NCBI GenBank assembly: GCA_003233615.1
Contig: QIMB01000367.1
Coordinates: forward strand, 1-8,110
Direction: 5' to 3'
Source of the DNA: Nitrospirota bacterium
Lineage (GTDB): Bacteria; Nitrospirota; Nitrospiria; Nitrospirales; UBA8639
Length of the DNA: 8,110 nt
A program made the translations under genes and the position numbers. How positions within the stretch are numbered: the stretch's first letter is position 1; the number at the start of each line of letters is the position of its first letter. Below, in pieces: positions 4,870 to 8,110 of this stretch. The notes under the pieces were generated by a model, which saw nothing but the letters and a program-made list of their open reading frames with translations, was not told where the DNA came from and did not search any database.

Positions 4870-6201
4870 TCATCCCTTCAATGCTTGCTGTGCAGACATT
4901 CTCGTTGATTTCTCAGACTCACCGCGATCAGCAGGCAGACGACAGCCCACTCGCGGATCGATCTCTTGATCATCTAAGACCGCAGACAATGTCGGACCTA
5001 ATGGAAACTCTCGTTCATAAATTGTAAACACATACGGATCATCTGCCGTAAGACTGTACTCATCCTTCAGCATCTGATGTTGATCATCCGTCAATATATG
5101 ATACCGAATTCGTGCCTGTACGCTCCACCCTGTTTCGTCCTCAGGCACTGTATAGTCAAACGTATAGTCACGGCTGGCTAACGGCAGCAGACGATTATCG
5201 TAGACCTCAACAATGACTGGTTGCCAGAGAATCCAACGTCCCATCGTGTCAGATTGTTCACGCACTATGGCTCCCTGAGCGTCCCGCACTGAAAATTCAA
5301 CTGTAAAATGCCGATCAGGGTCCCCGGTCGGAATCTTATGACCCGCCCCTGCATTGATCAACGTGAGCGTCAGGGTCACATCATCACCTGGTTCCGGGGA
5401 GGGCGGATCAGCCTGCACCTGCACAGCCACCGCCTGCTTAATCATATCGGGATCGTGTCCACCACGCCAGAGATGTCGACGACCAAATCGGATCGGACTC
5501 CCCGTCGCCGCGGGCCGCAGCACGCCCGGCATATGACAATTCTGGCAAATAAGACCCTTCTCTTTCATGAAAAATGCCCCTTCGTACTCAGAGAAGGTTC
5601 CACATGGCGCATCAGCATAAAATTGTGTAGGACCAGAGACCACACTATGGCAACGATAACAGACTTCTGTGGTGCGGAAGGAGGGATCGAATTTCGTAGG
5701 ATGCGGCGCCGCGGAATCATCGTACGGACCAAGAATCATCCCATCACGAACATGACACGCTGCACAGGTCACCCCTTCCTGTTGATACTCAGGATCGAAT
5801 CGATAATTGGGGATTTCAAAGGCCTGCTCGACTCGTCCACGAGGAATATCCTTCACCAGCGTGGGCTGCTGATTTTCCAAAGGCGTATGGCAATTCAAGC
5901 ACACCCATATATTCTTATCCTTTTTCCAATACGCCTGAAAAAACGGGTCATGAAACGCCTTCGCATGAATACTCGTCTTCCATTCCTGATAAATTTCTTC
6001 ATGACACCGACCACATTCCTCAGCCTTCAAACTCTGCAGCCCGAGAGGAACCTGCTGATAGGGAATGGCATGCGCATAATCATCACGCAACCCAAAAATG
6101 ACAACTGGACGCACTTCGGTATAGAAAATATAGACGCCAATTCCCACCAACACGATGAGAAAGAGCCAGACTCGCACACGCCATGATCGTTTGGGTTTCA
6201 T
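4870..6201 (-). CDS. Membrane-anchored pentaheme c-type cytochrome
   Basis: Multiheme electron-transfer protein of the cytochrome c554-like class, 443 residues. One uncleaved N-terminal membrane segment (about residues 11-27, preceded by KPKRSWRVR) should anchor it with the rest in the periplasm. Five CxxCH sites bind heme c: CGRCH (63), CLNCH (101), CAACH (146), CYRCH (181) and CQNCH (219, followed by MP). The EEIYQEWKTSIHAKAF stretch after the first site is typical of c554-like proteins. Residues from about 255 to 400 look like a beta-sandwich (VTLTLTLINAGAGHKIPTG), a tail seen in several multiheme cytochromes. The ATG at 6201 sits 4 bases after the deacetylase stop, whose TAA is part of a TAAGGA stretch, suggesting coupled translation. 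A TTG at 6240 would lengthen it by 13 residues and overlap the upstream gene, and is less likely. Electron donor and acceptor are unknown. Confidence 0.88.
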   Translation of the reverse strand: MKPKRSWRVRVWLFLIVLVGIGVYIFYTEVRPVVIFGLRDDYAHAIPYQQVPLGLQSLKAEECGRCHEEIYQEWKTSIHAKAFHDPFFQAYWKKDKNIWVCLNCHTPLENQQPTLVKDIPRGRVEQAFEIPNYRFDPEYQQEGVTCAACHVRDGMILGPYDDSAAPHPTKFDPSFRTTEVCYRCHSVVSGPTQFYADAPCGTFSEYEGAFFMKEKGLICQNCHMPGVLRPAATGSPIRFGRRHLWRGGHDPDMIKQAVAVQVQADPPSPEPGDDVTLTLTLINAGAGHKIPTGDPDRHFTVEFSVRDAQGAIVREQSDTMGRWILWQPVIVEVYDNRLLPLASRDYTFDYTVPEDETGWSVQARIRYHILTDDQHQMLKDEYSLTADDPYVFTIYEREFPLGPTLSAVLDDQEIDPRVGCRLPADRGESEKSTRMSAQQALKG

Positions 6202-6205
6202 GTCC

Positions 6206-7150
6206 TTAGTTGTCCAGTAGCGCCTGAAGATGCCGATCAACAGAGCCAGCCAGCGCCTGCAGATGATACCCGCCTTCTAGACATGACAGAATGCGCCCAC
6301 CCGAAAAATTCTTCGCAATGGATGCCACCATATCTGTTAACTCGGCATACCCTTGTTCGGTCAGCTCCATACTCGCGAGAGGATCATCTCGATGAGCGTC
6401 AAATCCAGCAGAAATAAGCACGAATTCTGGCTGAAAAGCATCGGCTGCAGGAACCAGGACCTTCTGGAAAATCTCCTGATACTCATCATCACCCTGTCCT
6501 CCTGAAAGCGGGACATTGATAGTCAACCCCTTGCCCTTCCCATCTCCAGTCTCCGTAGCATGTCCAGTTCCAGGATAAAAAGGAAATTGATGCGTGCTAA
6601 AAAACAAGACCGAATCATCGTCATAAAAAGCATGCTGCGTGCCGTTTCCATGATGCACATCCCAATCCACAATAAGCACATGCTGTACGCCATAGCGTTG
6701 CTGAATATACCGTGCCGCGATAGCCACCGAATTCAAAAAACAAAACCCCATCGCCCGATCAGCCTCCGCATGATGTCCAGGAGGCCGTACAGCGCAAAAG
6801 GCCTGATCAATATCGTCATTCATCATGGCATCAACAGCCGCCAGCGCGCCACCTGTCGCTAAATAGGCCGCATCCAACGTGCCAGGTGACATCGAGGTAT
6901 CAGGATCAAGAGACGCATAGCCATCCGCGGGAGAGCGCCGTTCAAGGCTATCGAGATATGACGCATCGTGAATACATTCAAGCCACTGTCGTTCGGCACG
7001 ACGAGGTGCGATGTGATGCAGGCGAGACCACGTGCCCGACGCATGCAATTGCGTACAAATGGCTTGAAGCCGTCCAGGAGATTCCGGATGACTCCGGCCC
7101 ATTTCGTGGCCTAAATACTTGGGATCATACACAAACCCTACGCGTCCCAT
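6206..7150 (-). CDS. Histone-deacetylase-family (class II-like) amidohydrolase
   Basis: Zinc-dependent deacetylase of the bacterial HDAC / acetylpolyamine amidohydrolase / AcuC superfamily; it removes acetyl groups from lysines or polyamines. The 314 residues carry all the family blocks: RSHPESPGRL near the start, RPPGHHAEA with H126/H127, GFCFLNSVAIAA, and VDWDVHHGNGTQ with zinc ligands D164 and H166. These are followed by SAGFDAHRDDPL with the third zinc ligand D251, and LEGGYHL with the catalytic Tyr Y295. Full length, no signal peptide, probably cytoplasmic. AGGAGG (7161-7166) lies 10 bases before the ATG, a rather long spacing. It is the first gene of the minus-strand unit and its stop lies 4 bases before the cytochrome start. 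Whether it acts on proteins or polyamines cannot be read from sequence. Confidence 0.95.
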   Translation of the reverse strand: MGRVGFVYDPKYLGHEMGRSHPESPGRLQAICTQLHASGTWSRLHHIAPRRAERQWLECIHDASYLDSLERRSPADGYASLDPDTSMSPGTLDAAYLATGGALAAVDAMMNDDIDQAFCAVRPPGHHAEADRAMGFCFLNSVAIAARYIQQRYGVQHVLIVDWDVHHGNGTQHAFYDDDSVLFFSTHQFPFYPGTGHATETGDGKGKGLTINVPLSGGQGDDEYQEIFQKVLVPAADAFQPEFVLISAGFDAHRDDPLASMELTEQGYAELTDMVASIAKNFSGGRILSCLEGGYHLQALAGSVDRHLQALLDN

Positions 7151-7220
7151 TGTTCACAATCCTCCTGCTTGAATATCAATATGTGAATGGGGAGAAAATC
7201 AATACATGACCAATAGTTTT

Positions 7221-7260
7221 GACTTATCTCAGGAAGGAAAATCGAGACGATCCTACCATA
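7221..7260. repeat. Diverged copy of an intergenic sequence, left of the TPR gene
   Basis: This stretch contains, in order, GACTTATC (7221-7228), a small hairpin ATCG-AGA-CGAT (7241-7251) ending in CGATCCT, and CCTACCATA (7252-7260). The same three words occur in the same order at 7699-7736 on the other side of the TPR gene. It lies in the 201-base divergent gap between the deacetylase and TPR genes, where no clear promoter could be chosen for either gene. Confidence 0.35.
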
Positions 7261-7351
7261 GCCTCCTTTTCTTAGACAACGCAGTAATCCGCATGATAGG
7301 GTGATGATTCTTCATCGTCCGCAACATTCATGAAGTAGAAAATCTTCCACA

Positions 7352-7669
7352 ATGGCCAATCCAAAGATCGAACAATTTAAGAAAATTTTACAACTAGACC
7401 CAAAGGATGAAACCCTCTGGTTCGGGTTAGGGAAAGCCTACATGAGTGACGACAATTGGGCTGAAGCCGTCTCCGCCTTGGAACAATGCATTCAGGTCAA
7501 ACCCAATTATTCTGCAGCGTTCTTTGCGCTCGCGCAGTCCCTCCAGCGCTTGCAACAACTTGGAAAATGCCGATCGGTTTGCGATGACGGCATTACCGTC
7601 GCGACCTCCAATGGCGACCTCCTCGTCATCAAAAACCTAGAAGAGCTCCGCAATACCCTCCCCTCATAA
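7352..7669 (+). CDS. Small TPR-repeat protein
   Basis: Tetratricopeptide-repeat protein of 105 residues, a protein-binding helical scaffold. About two repeats are visible: residues 15-50 (DPKDETLWFGLGKAYMSDDNWAEAVSAL...) and 51-84 (KPNYSAAFFALAQSLQRLQQLGKC...), each with the usual W/L-G-A-Y-F-A-P spacing, plus a final helix at about 90-102. There is no signal peptide or membrane segment, so it should be cytoplasmic. No good Shine-Dalgarno precedes the ATG, yet the repeats begin right after it and the next in-frame ATG would cut into the first repeat. It diverges from the deacetylase unit and is followed after 95 bases by a RAYT transposase gene, with which it need not be functionally linked. 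The partner is unknown. Confidence 0.85.
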   Translation: MANPKIEQFKKILQLDPKDETLWFGLGKAYMSDDNWAEAVSALEQCIQVKPNYSAAFFALAQSLQRLQQLGKCRSVCDDGITVATSNGDLLVIKNLEELRNTLPS

Positions 7670-7686
7670 CTCCTACTTTTTATATA

Positions 7687-7736
7687 GGGGTCAGACTCGA
7701 CTTATCGAAGCGATCCTTGCTACGATGCCTACCATA
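7687..7736. repeat. Possible RAYT-associated motif and second copy of the flanking sequence
   Basis: GGGGTCAGACTCGACTTAT starts at 7687, 78 bases before the transposase start, and is followed by a small hairpin ATCG-AAG-CGAT (7704-7714), then CGATCCT and CCTACCATA. Sequences like GGGGTCAGACTCGA are, from memory, frequent next to Y1-type transposase genes in many genomes, but this could not be checked here. The shared words with 7221-7260 are seen directly. Confidence 0.4.
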
Positions 7737-7752
7737 ACATTTAACCTACACC

Positions 7753-7759
7753 AAAGGAG
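7753..7759 (+). promoter_or_regulatory. Ribosome-binding site of the RAYT gene
   Basis: AAAGGAG lies 5 bases before the ATG at 7765 and only 2 before the overlapping in-frame ATG at 7762. The spacing favours 7765. Confidence 0.7.
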
Positions 7760-7764
7760 CCATG

Positions 7765-8110
7765 ATGGCACGGTTGCCTCGGTTTTTTGTCCCTGGTGTT
7801 CCCCTCCACGTCATCCAACGGGGAAACAATCGCGGAGCACTCTTTAGTCAGATCATAGATTACAACGTCTATTTAGACTGGTTAAAGGAAGCCGCTCAAT
7901 GGCATGGATGTGCCATTCACGCCTATGTCCTGATGACGAATCATGTGCATCTCCTGGTCACACCAACCCATGAAGAGAGCCTCCCAAAGACCTTTCAGTC
8001 CTTAGGCCGACGCTATGTTCAATATTTCAATGCCAACTATGACCGCACAGGAACGCTGTGGGAAGGGCGCTATCGGGCCACACTCATTGAAAGCGAGGCC
8101 TATCTCTTAA
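7765..8110 (+). CDS. REP-associated tyrosine transposase (RAYT, Y1/HUH), 5' part, cut by the window edge
   Basis: Single-strand DNA transposase-like enzyme of the IS200/IS605-related TnpREP group, which in other bacteria cleaves and joins REP hairpins. The frame is open from 7765 to the right edge (115 residues). The start MARLPRFFVPGVPLHVIQRG is typical, as are NNRGALF, the HUH metal-binding pair H60 and H62 in MTNHVHLLVTP, and the GTLWEGRYRATLIESEAYLL block that precedes the conserved YIELNP segment in relatives. The nucleophilic Tyr is expected among Y84 and Y87 (RRYVQYFN). Such genes are usually single-copy and lack classic inverted-repeat ends. The REP-like palindrome at 2604-2677 may belong to its substrate family (inference). 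Confidence 0.92.
   Translation, partial: MARLPRFFVPGVPLHVIQRGNNRGALFSQIIDYNVYLDWLKEAAQWHGCAIHAYVLMTNHVHLLVTPTHEESLPKTFQSLGRRYVQYFNANYDRTGTLWEGRYRATLIESEAYLL

Noticed and set aside
5308..6186. A 292-codon open frame on the plus strand
   Set aside because: It lies wholly antisense to the pentaheme cytochrome, whose five heme motifs prove the minus frame; the plus product has no recognisable domain.
4870..6201. Hydroxylamine oxidoreductase or nitrite reductase identity for the cytochrome
   Set aside because: Only five CxxCH sites, no CxxCK and no eight-heme layout; it lacks the features of HAO and NrfA.
6202..6240. TTG start for the cytochrome, overlapping the deacetylase gene
   Set aside because: An ATG at 6201 directly after the deacetylase stop gives a normal anchor sequence; the extension adds nothing recognisable. 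Not fully excluded.
7660..7690. CCCCT/AGGGG pair as a terminator for the TPR gene
   Set aside because: The 5-base stem with a loop of about 20 bases and no following T-run is too weak.
1..8110. CRISPR array, tRNA or rRNA genes
   Set aside because: No regularly spaced direct repeats and no cloverleaf or rRNA-like stretches were seen on reading both strands.

Overview
The window looks like chromosomal DNA from a nitrifying Nitrospira-type bacterium (phylum Nitrospirota). The evidence is a His-rich SmbP-like periplasmic metal-binding protein (a family first described in the ammonia oxidiser Nitrosomonas), a membrane-anchored pentaheme c-type cytochrome of the c554-like kind, and a tandem-rhodanese sulfurtransferase, in DNA whose base composition looks close to 50% GC by eye. 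That composition would suit a marine or alkalitolerant lineage better than the high-GC sewage lineages, but this assignment is inference.

Layout from left to right: (1) 1-612, minus strand: 5' part of an IS1595/ISXO2-type transposase running off the left edge. (2) 696-1295, minus: a complete HicA-HicB type II toxin-antitoxin pair with a TATAAT -10 box in front of hicA. (3) 1296-1686: no intact gene; it holds the remnant of a STAS (anti-sigma-factor antagonist) domain and a strong rho-independent terminator. (4) 1687-2469, minus: a lipoprotein with a long coiled coil and a C-terminal ComEA-like helix-hairpin-helix. (5) 2604-2677: a REP-like imperfect palindrome directly behind the next gene's stop codon. 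(6) 2680-3468, minus: a carbon-nitrogen hydrolase (nitrilase superfamily). (7) 3493-3524: a second strong terminator. (8) 3547-7150, minus: an apparent transcription unit reading histone-deacetylase-like amidohydrolase, pentaheme cytochrome c, tandem rhodanese, SmbP-like protein. (9) 7352-7669, plus: a small TPR protein, divergent from that unit. (10) 7765 to the right edge, plus: the 5' part of a REP-associated tyrosine transposase (RAYT, Y1/HUH family).

The core of the window is the four-gene minus-strand unit. The deacetylase, cytochrome and rhodanese genes are separated by only 4 and 6 bases. SmbP follows after 87 bases, and the first clear terminator comes after SmbP. Its products suggest periplasmic redox and metal (copper) handling, with sulfur transfer and deacetylation in the cytoplasm; no exact pathway can be read from the sequence. 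Both edges are mobile DNA, and the toxin-antitoxin pair, STAS remnant, REP-like palindrome and RAYT mark the flanks as accessory, turned-over sequence. Two hairpin terminators lie over the upstream parts of two open frames, and so help to settle where those frames can really begin.
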